A stretch of 64,000 bases of DNA from contig BDSI01000035.1 in NCBI GenBank assembly GCA_003117195.1, forward strand, positions 556,001 through 620,000. Reading direction: 5' to 3'. Shown piece by piece: positions 1 to 11,600 of the stretch. This DNA is from Eudorina sp. 2006-703-Eu-15. Lineage: Eukaryota > Chlorophyta > Chlorophyceae > Chlamydomonadales > Volvocaceae. Both the position numbers and the translations under genes were made by a program. How positions within the stretch are numbered: the first letter of the stretch is position 1; each line of letters opens with the position of its first letter. The notes beneath the pieces are model-generated. The model worked only from the letters and a program-made list of their open reading frames with translations, ran no database searches and was not told where the DNA came from.

Positions 1-3000
1 CGGCTGGGGGTGCGGCTGTGGATGCATTCGAGGATCGCTGGGCATCCGGCATTACCGAAATGAAGGGGCAGGCAACGGCGGGTCTCGTTGTGGCGGGTGT
101 CGCGGCCGCGTCGCCCGGACCGGCCGGCGGCGCGGTGGGCGGCGCCCCCGGCAGGGGTGGCAGCAGGGCCGCCATAGCGCTTTTGAGGAGCGGCAGCAGC
201 GCCGGGTTCGCGGTGGCCAGGGGGGTAAGCTCCCTGGGGGTCGGTGGCGCGCAGAGAGGGTTGTGACTGATCTAAGACGGGTGGGTGTGGGGTCGAGGAA
301 ATTGGTAGAGAAATCCAAAGTGCGCTGCTGCCAGAGCAAAGGTCCGGTGAAGGGTGGGCTGCGGCGGTCCACGCATGGAGTGGAGTGGGGTGGGGTGGGG
401 TGGAGTGGGGTGGGTTGGAGTGGAGTGGGTTGGAGTGGAGTGGGGTGGGGTGGGGTGGAGTGGGGTGGGGTGGGGTGGAGTGGGGTGGAGTGGGGTGGAG
501 TGGGGTGGGTTGGAGTGGAGTGGGTTGGAGTGGAGTGGAGTGGGGTGGGGTGGAGTGGGGTGGGGTGGGGTGGGGTGGAGTGGGGTGGGGTGGGGTGGAG
601 TGGGGTGGAGTGGGGTGGAGTGGGGTGGAGTGGGGTGGGGTGGGGTGGAGTGGAGTGGGGTGGGGTGGGGTGGAGTGGGGTGGGGTGGAGTGGAGTGGGG
701 TGGAGTGGAGTGGGTTGGAGTGGGTTGGAGTGGGGTGGAGTGGGGTGGGGTGGGGTGGAGTGGGGTGGGGTGGGGTGGAGTGGGGTGGGGTGGAGTGGAG
801 TGGAGTGGGGTGGAGTGGAGTGGGTGGGGTGGGGTGGAGTGGGGTGGGGTGGGGTGGAGTGGGGTGGGGTGGGGTGGGTGGGGTGGGGGGGGGGGGGGGG
901 TGGGGTGGAGTGGGGTGGGGTGGGGTGGGGTGGGGTGGGGTGGGTGGGGTGGGGTGGAGTGGAGTGGGGTGGGGTGGGGTGGGGGGGGTGGGTGGAGTGG
1001 GGTGGGGTGGGGTGGAGTGGAGTGGGGTGGGGTGGGGTGGAGTGGGTGGGGTGGGGTGGGGTGGAGTGGGGTGGGGTGGAGTGGAGTGGGGTGGAGTGGG
1101 GTGGAGTGGAGTGGGGTGGGGTGGAGTGGGGTGGGGTGGAGTGGAGTGGGGTGGAGTGGAGTGGGGTGGGTGGGGTGGAGTGGGGTGGGGTGGAGTGGAG
1201 TGGGGTGGGGTGGGGTGGGGTGGAGTGGGGTGGGTGGAGTGGGGTGGGGTGGAGTGGGGTGGGGTGGAGTGGGGTGGAGTGGAGTGGGGTGGAGTGGGTG
1301 GGGTGGGGTGGGGTGGAGTGGGGTGGGGTGGGGTGGAGTGGGTGGGGTGGAGTGGGGTGGGGTGGGGTGGAGTGGGGTGGGGTGGAGTGGGGTGGGGTGG
1401 GGTGGGGTGGGGTGGGGTGGGGTGGAGTGGGGTGGGTGGGGTGGAGTGGGGTGGGGTGGGTGGGTGGGGTGGAGTGGGTGGGGTGGGGTGGAGGGGGGGG
1501 GGGGGGGGGTGGGGTGGAGTGGAGTGGGGTGGGGTGGAGTGGGGTGGGGTGGAGTGGGGTGGGTGGGTGGGGTGGGGTGGAGTGGGGGGGTGGGGGTGGA
1601 GTGGGGTGGGGTGGGGTGGAGTGGGGTGGGGTGGGGTGGGTGGAGTGGGGTGGGGTGGAGTGGAGTGGGGTGGGTGGGGTGGAGTGGGGTGGGGTGGAGT
1701 GGAGTGGGTGGGGTGGGGTGGAGTGGGGTGGGGTGGAGTGGAGTGGGGTGGGGTGGAGTGGGTGGGTGGAGTGGGGGTGGGGTGGAGTGGGGTGGGTGGA
1801 GTGGGGTGGGGTGGGGTGGGGTGGAGTGGGGTGGGGTGGAGTGGGTGGGTGGAGTGGGGTGGGGTGGAGTGGGGTGGGGTGGAGTGGGGTGGGGTGGAGT
1901 GGGGGGTGGAGTGGGGTGGGTGGGTGGGGTGGAGTGGGGTGGGGTGGAGTGGGGTGGGGTGGAGTGGGTGGGGTGGGGTGGAGTGGGGTGGGGTGGAGTG
2001 GGGTGGGGTGGAGTGGGGTGGGGGTGGAGTGGGGTGGGGTGGAGTGGGGGGGGGTGGGGTGGGGTGGGGTGGAGTGGGGTGGGGTGGGGTGGAGTGGGGT
2101 GGAGTGGGGTGGGGTGGAGTGGAGTGGGATGGGGTGGAGTGGGGTGGGGTGGAGTGGGGTGGGGTGGAGTGGAGTGGGGTGGGGTGGGGTGGAGTGGGGT
2201 GGGGTGGGGTGGAGTGGAGTGGGGTGGAGTGGGGTGGGGTGGAGTGGAGTGGGGTGGAGTCGGGTGGGGGCCGAAGACTGATAGACAGCAGGTCCCGTGC
2301 CTGCCAGAGTGAAGATTCGGTGTCACCCTCAGCAGTAAAGATAGCAGCTGGCGCGCCCTGGCTTCATTGGACAAGATTGGCCCCTCCCCATCTACTACGC
2401 AATTCGTCAACTAGCGCTAAAGACGTTCGAACACAATGACCCTGGCCCGTTTGTTAACTAGCGCCGAAGACTTTGTGGAGCACAATGACCCTGGACCGTT
2501 TGTCTGGGGAAAACCCGTTTCAACGCGCGCTCTCACTCACCTCCGCGCCAGCTCCAGCGCCTGCGTGACCTCGCCTTCCGCCAGCAACTTGCCGTACTGA
2601 CATCGCCGTACATCGAAGAGGAGGGCTGGGTGCTCGGCCCACAGCGCAGGGTCCACGGACTCGACCAGGGACAGCACCCCCTCTGCGTCACCCTCCTGCG
2701 GAGGGGAGCCGCCGAGCGAAGGCGGGATCGGGGAAGGAAAGAGGCCGCCAAGATTCTAGACGCAGCCAAGAAGCATCCATCCTTCCCTTCGCTTTTCCAG
2801 GGGCATCCTTGCTTTCCATCCTCCATGGACCTTCCCCTTCCATCCTCCAGGGACCTTCCCTCTCAATCCTCCAAGGAGAGTCATGGAGGAGCTGAACATA
2901 ACTAGCGAATCGCGGGCTTGGAGCCCAGCGACTTCCTAACAGACCCTCATGTCCCTATTTGCGCCAGGGGGGCGATCACAGACCGGACGACAGAGGCGCG

Positions 3001-6000
3001 TGGCCGCAGCATGCACCCGCCATGCCTGGACGGACGTGATATTCACGCACGCACGCATGCACACACGCACGCACGCACGCACCCACCCACCCACCCACCG
3101 TGTCTCCCGCAGCAAAAGATAATAACCACTAAGAGCACACACACACACACACACACACACACATCACACACACCACACGTCCCTCACGTTGCTGCCTCCG
3201 GTGGATCGCCCAAGGCAAACCACATCGCCCACTACACATACTTCCACCCCCGCTCACCTGCCCCAGCCGCAGCAGCTCCGATAGCACGCTCTGTCCTCGG
3301 TTCTGCTGAGCTGCAGCCGACCCAGATGCAGATCCAGGGCCCGGATCCGGGCCCTGAGACGTCTCGCCGGGCGAAGCCCGAATCTCCGGCCCCCCATCCA
3401 CGCCGGCAGCGCCCTCCGACCCGGACGACGGCGCTAAAGGCCCTGCCGCAGACGGCTGCCCGGGGCCTTCCGCGCCGCGCCGGTCCGTTTCCATGCGCCG
3501 CTGACCGCCTGCCTTCCCGTCACCGCCGCCACCAGCGCCGTTATGCGAGCCCTCTGCCGCCTCCTCGGCCGGCGGTGACCTGCGGGCGACCTTGTTAGGG
3601 GGGCTGCCGCCCGCCCAGGACGCGTCGCCGCGGGCCAGACCCAGCGGTCCCGGGCCGGCCGGGTACGGGGCTGGACCTGGACCTGGTCTTCCCGGACCCG
3701 CAGCTGTCCCGGCGACGCACTTCTGCTGCTGCTGCTGCGAGATCTGCAGATGCTGTTGCTGCTGATGCTGCCCCTGTTGCGGTTGCAGCTGCCCCCGCTG
3801 CTCCTGCTGGGGCATGCTGGGCTGGAGCTGCGCCCCGGCGGGGTGCGCCGCAGCCGTCGTCGCGGGGGCGACGGTCGACGGCCCGCACGCACCGCCCGCG
3901 GCGCGCGCCTCCAGGGCGTCCGCTTCCTGGACTGAAAGTAGGCCCCGAAACCTGCCGTACTCCAGCGCCAGCTCGGCGAGCAGCTGCTCATTCAACCGCA
4001 AGCGGCCCACCTCGGCTTTGAAGGCGTCCAGAGCATCGCCACCTGTTCGGGGCGTGACCCAGGCGGCAAAGGAGCCACCATCTTCTCAAGCGAAACGTCA
4101 GGGAAACGTCATGGAATACGCCGTCCTGAAGGCGGAGGGGGCCGCCTCTTTCGGGCCTTGTTCAGAATCCGGCTACAGTAGCCGCCTCACCGGTTCCAGG
4201 TTCGCTCACACGCCCCGCCACGACGTGGATCCGGGCTCACGCCCATCGCCCCCGCCACCACATCGAGGAAACCCCTCAGGCTTTCTCGCGACGGGCCGCG
4301 GCGCACCGACGCGGACGTGCTATGGCCCACATCCGCGTGTCCTAGACCTCACAGTTCACACAGACCGCACCTGATCGCTTCAGCGCGTCCATGGCCGCCG
4401 CGCGGCTCGTCCCCGCGCCGTGAATCACCGCCTGGACACGGGACTCGGGGAAGGACGGCGGCCCGCTGCCACCACCACCGCCGCTCGTGAGCGGAGGCAG
4501 GGGCGCCACATCGCGGTCGCCGCCGGTCGTGGCGCCCCGCACGACTCGGAGCCTGGGACCTAGCTCCGCCGCCACCGCAGCACCCTCCCGGCCCGACGCG
4601 GTGCCGTAGCTGCCGTGCAGCCGCAGCAGGAAACGCAGCTGGAGACTCAGCATCGGCTGCTGCAGACCTAAGTGGGTGCAGTAGGGCGGTTTCGGGTACT
4701 ACCTTACGTCGCCGGTGGTCCGGGCCAAGGCTGTCCACGGCCTCTTTGGGGGACATGGGGGTCCGCGGCGCCGTCGGGCGGCCCCACCAGTGCCGAAATC
4801 CTCTCCCTGGAGCAGCTCCCCTAGGCGCGCTTCCTTGGTCCGTGCCATACTCCCGTCAGTCCGCAGAGCGCGAGTGCGGGCAGTGCGCTCAGCCCTCGTG
4901 GTCGGTTCAAACCTTGACTTGTTGCCGACCCAGATGCCCCAATCCCGAGCTGCTGCCGACCCAGATCGGGCCTTGTCGGCCACCAGAAGACTAGCCAACT
5001 CGCGTGCGCCGCCGAATCCCCCGACACCGACACTGGCGGCATCCAACGTGCGCCAACCCACATCGCTTCGCAACCCACATCGGTCCACCCCCCTTACAGC
5101 GCACGGCTACGGTCTGCCTGTAATAGTGCGCCGTGCTGCCACACAGCGCCCCACCCTTGCCCGCCGCTCACCCAGCATGCTCCGCACGGTGGAGTACGCC
5201 AGGTCCGCGAACTCCGCCGTGGAGGCCGGGTCCCAGAGCCCGGCGCTGTCAGGACCACAGCACACGCCCGCAGCGCCCAAGCGCAGACTGCCGGCCCCGC
5301 TGATGTAACCGCTGCCGTCGTGTGGCCCGGGCGGCCGCAGCAGCAATGGCCCCGACGAGCCCGCCGGCTCCGGCTGCTGCGGCTGCGAGTGTTGCTGCGG
5401 GTCCTCCGCAGGCTTGGGCACGAAGAGGAGCAGCAGGAGCAGGCGTTTGAACTCGCCGTACGCCTCCGGGTACGCGTCCAGCGCCAGCGGAGCCAGCTCG
5501 CGGCGAGCGCACGCTGGGGCGTTGTGAGAGGACAGAACCGAGAGAGGAATCCGTGGAGGATGCAGGTGACGAGATGTGTGCGGAGCACCCGAGAGCAAAT
5601 CGCGGCACAGTGTTGACGAGGGTTGAAAGTTTATTGCCATTGGCGTTGATAATTTTGGATTTTCCTTGTACTTTTCTACGTCGGCGGCGGATGAGAGCCC
5701 GTGGCGGCGTTCAGGCGGCCCACTGCTGGTGTTGTACCGCTGCGTCCCCGACGTGCGTCCCTCACAGGTAGAGGAACAGTCTTTTGGGTACGTTGAGACT
5801 GCTACGCGGCCTCGGCCTCAGGAACACCATACAGAAACACCATACAGAAACACCATACAGAGCTCCCTTGATGCACCTGGCAAGCGCCGGTGCTAGACCC
5901 CGAGGACGACGTTAAGTTGTGACAGAACTCACCCAAAGCGGCTTCGGGGCCCGCACCCGACCGAAGAAGCTCCACGAACTTTTGCTTCTTGGCACGGAAG

Positions 6001-6367
6001 ACGAGCCTGACGTCCTGAAGGAATGCCAAGAGTTTCGAAGCGGCGTTGGGTTGCGGCTCTGCTGAGTTGGTCTCCGCAGCTGAGTCAGGTCAAGTGTGCT
6101 TACCTCGAGCGCGGCAGGGCACACTTCGCGCATGATTGCAAGGCCGGTGTCAACATCTCCAGCACGAAGTGCCTGCCTCATGTCATCGCACTGTTTCCGG
6201 GCACCCTTGGTCTGCAGGGAGGGGAAGCGCGACAATTACGCATAACGGCAAGAACGTTTCCTTGCCTTGTCATGTCGCATGGACCACACCTGATCCACAG
6301 TTCCCTGCGCATACTCCTTGACCAGCTCATCCAAGACAGCGAGGCATATTTCCTGTTCCTTGGCCAT
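1..6367 (-). CDS. LisH/CTLH/CRA 'Ran-binding in the microtubule-organizing centre' protein, 3' end outside window
   Basis: Eight exons with consistent phases on the minus strand: 6367-6290, 6211-6104, 6014-5933, 5513-5172, 4667-4371, 4042-3258, 2695-2541 and 233-<1. The ATG at 6367 opens a LisH-like helix (AVLDELVKEYAQ). The next exons give a first CTLH segment (MRQALRAGDVDTGLAIMREV, then FRAKKQKFVELLRSG), and the 5513 exon begins the CRA part with ALDAYPEAYGEFKRLLLL. The 4042 exon has a conserved helix (LLAELALEYGRFRGLLS) followed by a disordered Gln/Pro/Gly tail. The 2695 exon holds a second CTLH (LLFDVRRCQYGKLLAEGEV), continued across the satellite intron by LTPLATANPALLPLLKSAM. The order matches plant proteins of the Arabidopsis At5g66810 type, as I remember that family. 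CTLH proteins often scaffold GID/CTLH ubiquitin ligases, but this subgroup's role is not established here. Roughly 690 residues are in the window; the C-terminus is cut off. Confidence 0.8.
293..354 (+). mobile_element. Intron element copy 1 (antisense to host gene)
   Basis: Begins with GAGGAAATTGGTAGAG and continues into GCTGCTGCCAGAGCAAAGGT and a CCGGTGAAGG tail. It sits about 60 nt upstream (in gene sense) of the acceptor at 234 of the CTLH/CRA gene and directly borders the pentamer satellite. More than 30 nt are identical to the copy at 14189-14252. Confidence 0.7.
366..2270. repeat. 1.9-kb GGGGT/GGAGT pentanucleotide satellite
   Basis: Nearly uninterrupted pentamers GGGGT and GGAGT in irregular order on the plus strand, with occasional GGGT slips and pure G runs of about 16 near 885-900 and 1494-1509. 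It lies inside the 234-2540 intron of the minus-strand CTLH/CRA gene, so the pre-mRNA carries the C-rich strand. The very long Gly/Val/Trp/Glu/Ser and His/Pro/Thr reading frames across it come only from the repeat period. Confidence 0.97.
3042..3166. repeat. CACG/CCCA/CA simple repeats
   Basis: A run of CACGCACG and CCCACCCA (about 3046-3098) and a CA dinucleotide tract (about 3136-3164), in the 2696-3257 intron of the CTLH/CRA gene. Confidence 0.9.
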
Positions 6368-8693
6368 GCTTCGGGTCTCCCGAAGGCAGCCAAAGCTGCA
6401 ACTGCGGAAATCTTCAAAATTGCTTAGACGTCGTGAAAAACATATTTGTTCAGTGCCCTCGACAGCAGCCTCGTTGGCGCGATTAGTGTAGGGTTTTTGC
6501 CAACGTCGCCCAGGCACCTGAAGAGTACTGAACCGTTTTGTGGCTTGCAATTTTAAACCGATCAGCATCATCAACTAACAAGTACACCGTGAAAGGACGA
6601 TTTGTACGCCAAACCGCCAAAGTACGTCAACGGCCTTCCAAGAAACATGGCACGGGAGCTTGCGCGTTGTGGCAGACTGCCACCCCCAAAGTAAAAACAA
6701 ATCAATAGTTTGGGTTTAGAGGTCAGATGCGTGAGCTCTGTATATTCTTGGGCTTTTTAGGTGTCCCGACCGGGCTGCGCACCCCATCCCCGCGGGGGGG
6801 ACGTGCCGCCATACCGGCCAACACACCAGGTTACTAGTGCGCCATTGTTACCTCTCTAAACAAACAGATGTTTGGATAAAGGGAGAACCGCGGAGAATCA
6901 AGATTGCCGTCAACCTCACTCTCGAACTAAGAAAACGAAGGCCGCGCTGCCTCCCGTACATTGACGTCCGTAAGTATCTACTCAGCAAAATGCCGTGACC
7001 CGCAACATCAGTACAGACCACTATCGAGTGAGCATTCACCTCCTGAGCCTGCAGTGCCTGACAGTGTTGGCTTGCTTCCGGGTCCCGTCAGGTCACGTTC
7101 TGATCACTATGCTGATGAGCTGAAGCAAAACGCAGCTGTGCGGAGCCGGCATACAAGGTAAAATGCTTTACTACGATGAGTAACAGTAAAAAGACAAATT
7201 CACATTTGTTTCAGCACCCATGCCACAACGCCAAGGTAGGAACAGCGGCCACAGGGGCCCAGCCCGTCCCAGGCACGGGTATGTCTTGATGCCATGATGC
7301 CACAGGAAGCAGGCTACAAGGCTGGCGTCGGATGCTAATCATGTATGTACCATGATGTGCCACAGTTTGAGAGTTGGAAAGAGCTGCACCCGTACGTCAT
7401 GGTACTGCAGCTTCGATAACGCATGTTAGCTTTATGCGTTCATGACGTGTTGAGAGTCATCCGGACTTAGCGTGTGAACCTTGGGCCAGCAGGAATTTTA
7501 TACACATTAATGATGAATACCTCCATGAAAAACTTCATACGCATGAGCCTCCGCGCTCCCAGCCTCGTCTCTGCATTTGGGCCGACCGTGGCCTGGAGCG
7601 TGGGCTGCGAGCAACTCACCATAGCTTATTGCGGCCATTGGCAGCTCACAAAGCGTTGCGCTGCATTTCCTACCATGCACGGCAGAAAAGGGTTGCTCAG
7701 AACGCGAGTCCGATTCGTTAAGGACAAGGCTGGCCGTTGTGTTCGACCATTGTATCGCAAGCTTGGTGCTGCAACAGCGCGCCCGCGCAGGCCCAGAGGC
7801 TATGGACACCAACTTATTCCACGGCTTTGGTGAGGTTGAAATGGGCAAGCAAAAGATGTTTCGATGTCTACATTTACTGTCCGCGCTGAAAAACAATACG
7901 CAGGCCTCATGCACGGCATTCATGCCGCATGCTGTGCGTTGCCCCGCATGCGCCGCATGCGCACCTCGTTTTCAAGATGTTCCCTGCACCCAGCTGCGAT
8001 ATCGTCAAGTGAGTCGCATAACGGCGTACTTCTCAGTTGTTAAGCTGCAATTTTATTGGGGCTTGTGCCGACAGGCAGCGAGATGTTGGGCATGCAGCTG
8101 CAAAGTGCGCTGAATCTTTTAATGTTAAATTTGATATTAAGACTTTGCGAGCTGACACATTTATATTGAAAAAGTTTCAGGGGTAAATTAAATAGAGCTG
8201 TGCCATTTTTGGAACCGTACCGTATACTAGGAATCATTGCCCTCAGCACAGCCAACTTCTTGCTCGAAAGTTTCATCAAGGGGTGAGTTTTGAGATACTG
8301 TGTGCACTGCCTGCATAGGTCTTTGGTGATGCAAAGCGTTTTGGCTTGGTCTTCAGTACAAACTACGCGTTGTGGCCAAAACGTTCCGTTGCTGTTGTTT
8401 ACAGTAAACGTGTGTGAGTACTAGTTACTGCATGGGTTCGTGTCCACGAGGCACTGCTTGCCTTTAAACCTCTTGCTTGCGCGATTTGGCGGACACACCT
8501 GGCTTCTGCTTCCTGATGAAAACCCCACAGGAGCTTGTCCGATTTGCTATGTTGCGCTTACGATCAGTCGCGCGCTGAGGAAGCAGCGTCGTCGACTTCC
8601 GTTGATACGGCGGACGGGGCTCACGCAGCAACCGCGCGCGGCGTGGTTGAGTGGGCATCGTGGCGCCTGCGCGCGCCTGCACGGCAACTCCGG
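6368..8693. other. Divergent intergenic region, CTLH gene / BRCT-BAH gene
   Basis: About 2.3 kb between the two head-to-head start codons. It is clearly more AT-rich than the genes until about 8430, where GC rises. Reading frames here, such as those at 7474-7833 (+) and 7507-7923 (-), show no recognisable domain and no splice-consistent extension. I see no RNA gene or repeat. Part of 8430-8693 is probably 5' UTR or an upstream exon of the plus-strand gene. Confidence 0.6.
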
Positions 8694-11600
8694 ATGAACG
8701 GTCTCGCCGCCACCGCCACCAGCGCACAGCCCGCCGCCACGGGGCCTGGCACGCACGAACGCCTGCCCGGGCTGGGGTGCGCCCTCTGGGCCACGAAAGG
8801 CGGCCAAGATGCTCGTCAGGTGCGGTCGCGCAGCCCGGGAGCGTAATCGTGAAGTTAACAAGTACTCAAGTAGACAAAAAAATGCGTCTCGTGGTTTGCA
8901 GCACCCGCTTGCGGGCCCTTCACACCTTCGCGGCAGGCACGTTCACGCGCCCAGGCGTCCGCATAACCGGAGCCCTCACCTGTGACCCTGCTGGCAGCGG
9001 CGCAACGCAACGCTGTTGGACGCGCGACCTCGTGCTCCTCCGCAAATCTGTTTGCTGCCCAGGAATGGACAAAAAATGTCCTACTAGCCGAAGGTTCCTC
9101 CCACCTGTCGGACACAGCCAAGGGACTGCGCGCTGCTGTCAGAACCCGTCGCCCGTCCGTCCACCCACCAACATCCTGTCCCCATTGTTACTAGCTTTCT
9201 GTTTTCTGTCCCGTGGCTCTAAATTCTACATTGTGACCCACATCCCTGACCCACATCCCTGACAGGTCGCCGGCGGCGCCCTCGACCTGGAGCCCGGCGG
9301 CGGCTTGGGCGGCGTGACGGATGGGTACCTAGCCACGCAGGTCCTGGATCCCTGGGCGGCATCCGCAGCGGAAGCAGGCGGGCAGCCCGGCGGGGAACGG
9401 CCGTCACAGCTGCCCTCTGCAGGCCCAGGTCCAGCTCATCTGGAAGCCAATCAGCGGTGGCAGCAGGATCGGGCGCAACCGCAGCAGCAGCCTCTGGTGC
9501 CGCTGGGAGCCCGACAGGGCGCTCCGGCGGGCGTCGGCTGGACCGGGGCCGGTGCCGACGCGGGTGGTGCAGCGCCGCCGGGTGGGAACGCCAGCGCCAG
9601 CCAAGACGCCTTGCCCACGGCGCCGGGCGCGGACGAACATCGCGCATCCGAGCTGGGCGCAAACGGCGCGGAGGCCGGCAGGTTGGCCAGGCTGGCCTCC
9701 GGTGGCTGTGGTGGCCCAGCCGCGGCAGCGGCAGCGGCGGCGCATGCAGCTGAGGCCGAGACAGGTGAACCACCGGCGGTGGAGGCTGTCGCGACCGGCG
9801 CTGCCTCATGTCCGAAACCGCCGTTGCGGGAGCCTGCGCCACCCGTGTGTGCGGCTGCGGCGGAGGCGGAAGCAGTTGCCCTTGCTGGTGTATTGCCGAT
9901 GACGGCGGGGCCGAGGCCCGCCTTCGTCGGCGGTGGAAGCGACGGCTCAGCGCCGGCAGCGCACTTATCGAGCTCAAGCTTGAGCATGCCACCGACACTG
10001 CCCTTGAGCGGGGCCGCGTCGCGCGAGCCGCCGGTCCGACTGGCGACAGCCTCCCACGACGGTCCTCTACCGGGGGCTGCAGCAGTCGCACCTGATGGCT
10101 GTGGCGGGGAAGGGCTTGCCGGCACGGCGGGACGCGCAGGGACAGAGCCTGCTGAGGCGGCTCGGGGCGCTGTGGGGGACAGGGCGGCTGAGGTAGCTGC
10201 CGACGGGAGCCCGAACGGGGCCGCGGACCCGGTTGCAATGGGGCCGAGCCGCCCGGTATCGCCAGTCCAGGTTCCGCCTGCACCACCGGGGCAAACCTGC
10301 GACCTTGGGCTGCAGCAGCAACAGCAGACCTTGCTGCAACTCGACGTGCAGCAGCTAAGGCCGCGGGAAGAACACGACTGCCAGCGGCAGCGACAGCAGC
10401 AGCAGCAGCAGCACCAGCACCCAGGGGAGCCGACGGAGCGGCAGCAAGCGCAGCGTGAAGCTGTGGTGCCGCTTGAAGGCGGCGGTGACGGCGCGGACCG
10501 GGGTGCGACGTGCGGGCCTGAAGGGACATCGTTGGCGGACACTCAGCCGGGGCCAGGGGACGAGGCTCTCTTCGGCGGATGCGGCGATGCAGGCCAAGTG
10601 CGCCAAGTGCCGCACCGCGAGCCGGCCCCGGCGCTGGGGGAACCCGAAAGCGACGCTGAGGGATTACTGGTTGATGTAGCTGCAGAGGTTGAAGCAAGCG
10701 GCGGCGCGGCAGTGGCAGCGGCAGTGACAGTCGCAGCGGCGACACCAACGGTGATACTGACGGATGCGGTGGAGGAGGACAGGACGGGACATGAGCCGCA
10801 GTCCCGCGCGGCTGAGGTACCGGCGTGGCCTGTCGCCGATGCGGCCGTGGTTATTACGCCTCCGGAGCAGGAGCAGGGCCTGGGTGCAGAGGCGTGCGAG
10901 GCCGTCGCCGCGGCCGGGCCAGAGGCCGGCGCCGACGCGGACGCCAGCGCCCTGCGCCGCGTACGTGCCGCCTCGCCGACGCCTTCCCCAAGGCACGCAG
11001 ACCCGCCCGCCGCGGCCGGAGGAGGCGACCCTCTGAGCTCCATGGCCTTCCCGAGCTTGCAGTTGGCGCTGGATCCGGATCCGGCCCCGGATTTGAATTT
11101 GAACCTGGACCTGGACGTGCCCTCCTGCCGCGCGACGCCTGGCGCTGACGGTCCCGTCAGCGACGTGGCCGCCGCGGGCACCGCCGAGGGGCTAGTGTTA
11201 CCCAAGCCGGGCTCGGAGGCGATGGTGGGTCCAGGTCCAGACCCGGATTCAATGTTGCTGTGGCAGCAGCCTGGGTGCTGTGGCGCCGGGGAACGGCATC
11301 AGCAGGACCACAAGGGGCAGGAGGCGCCGCAGGAGCAGGGGGCGCAGGAGGTGCCTCAGGAGCAGGGGGCGCCGCAGGAGCAGCTTCAATTGCAGGATGG
11401 CATGCAGGGGCGCCATGATCCGCCTGATCACCAGCCACCACAGCAGCAGCGGCCACCACCACAGGGGCAGTCGCAGGAGGCGCAGCTGCGGGTGCCGCAG
11501 CAGCAGCTTGAAATGCAGGGCGAGCACCGCGGTCCCTCTGGTAAGGTCTCCGGCGCTGGACCCGGCGAGGGTCGGGTCGGCCCAGCGGAGGCCGCCGCCG

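Noticed and set aside
263..2439. Very long overlapping frames rich in Gly/Val/Trp/Glu (+) and His/Pro/Thr (-), over 600 residues each
   Set aside because: Produced purely by the pentanucleotide satellite; open in several frames on both strands and spliced out as intron of the CTLH/CRA gene.
4699..5088. Possible extra exon (RLGELLQGEDF) between CRA exons of the CTLH gene
   Set aside because: Joining 5172 directly to the acceptor at 4668 gives the right phase and an unbroken match to the family (STVRSMLG|LQQPMLSLQLRFL).
7474..7923. Opposed 119- and 138-residue frames in the divergent intergenic region
   Set aside because: No domain, no splice-consistent extension, codon use unlike the neighbouring genes.
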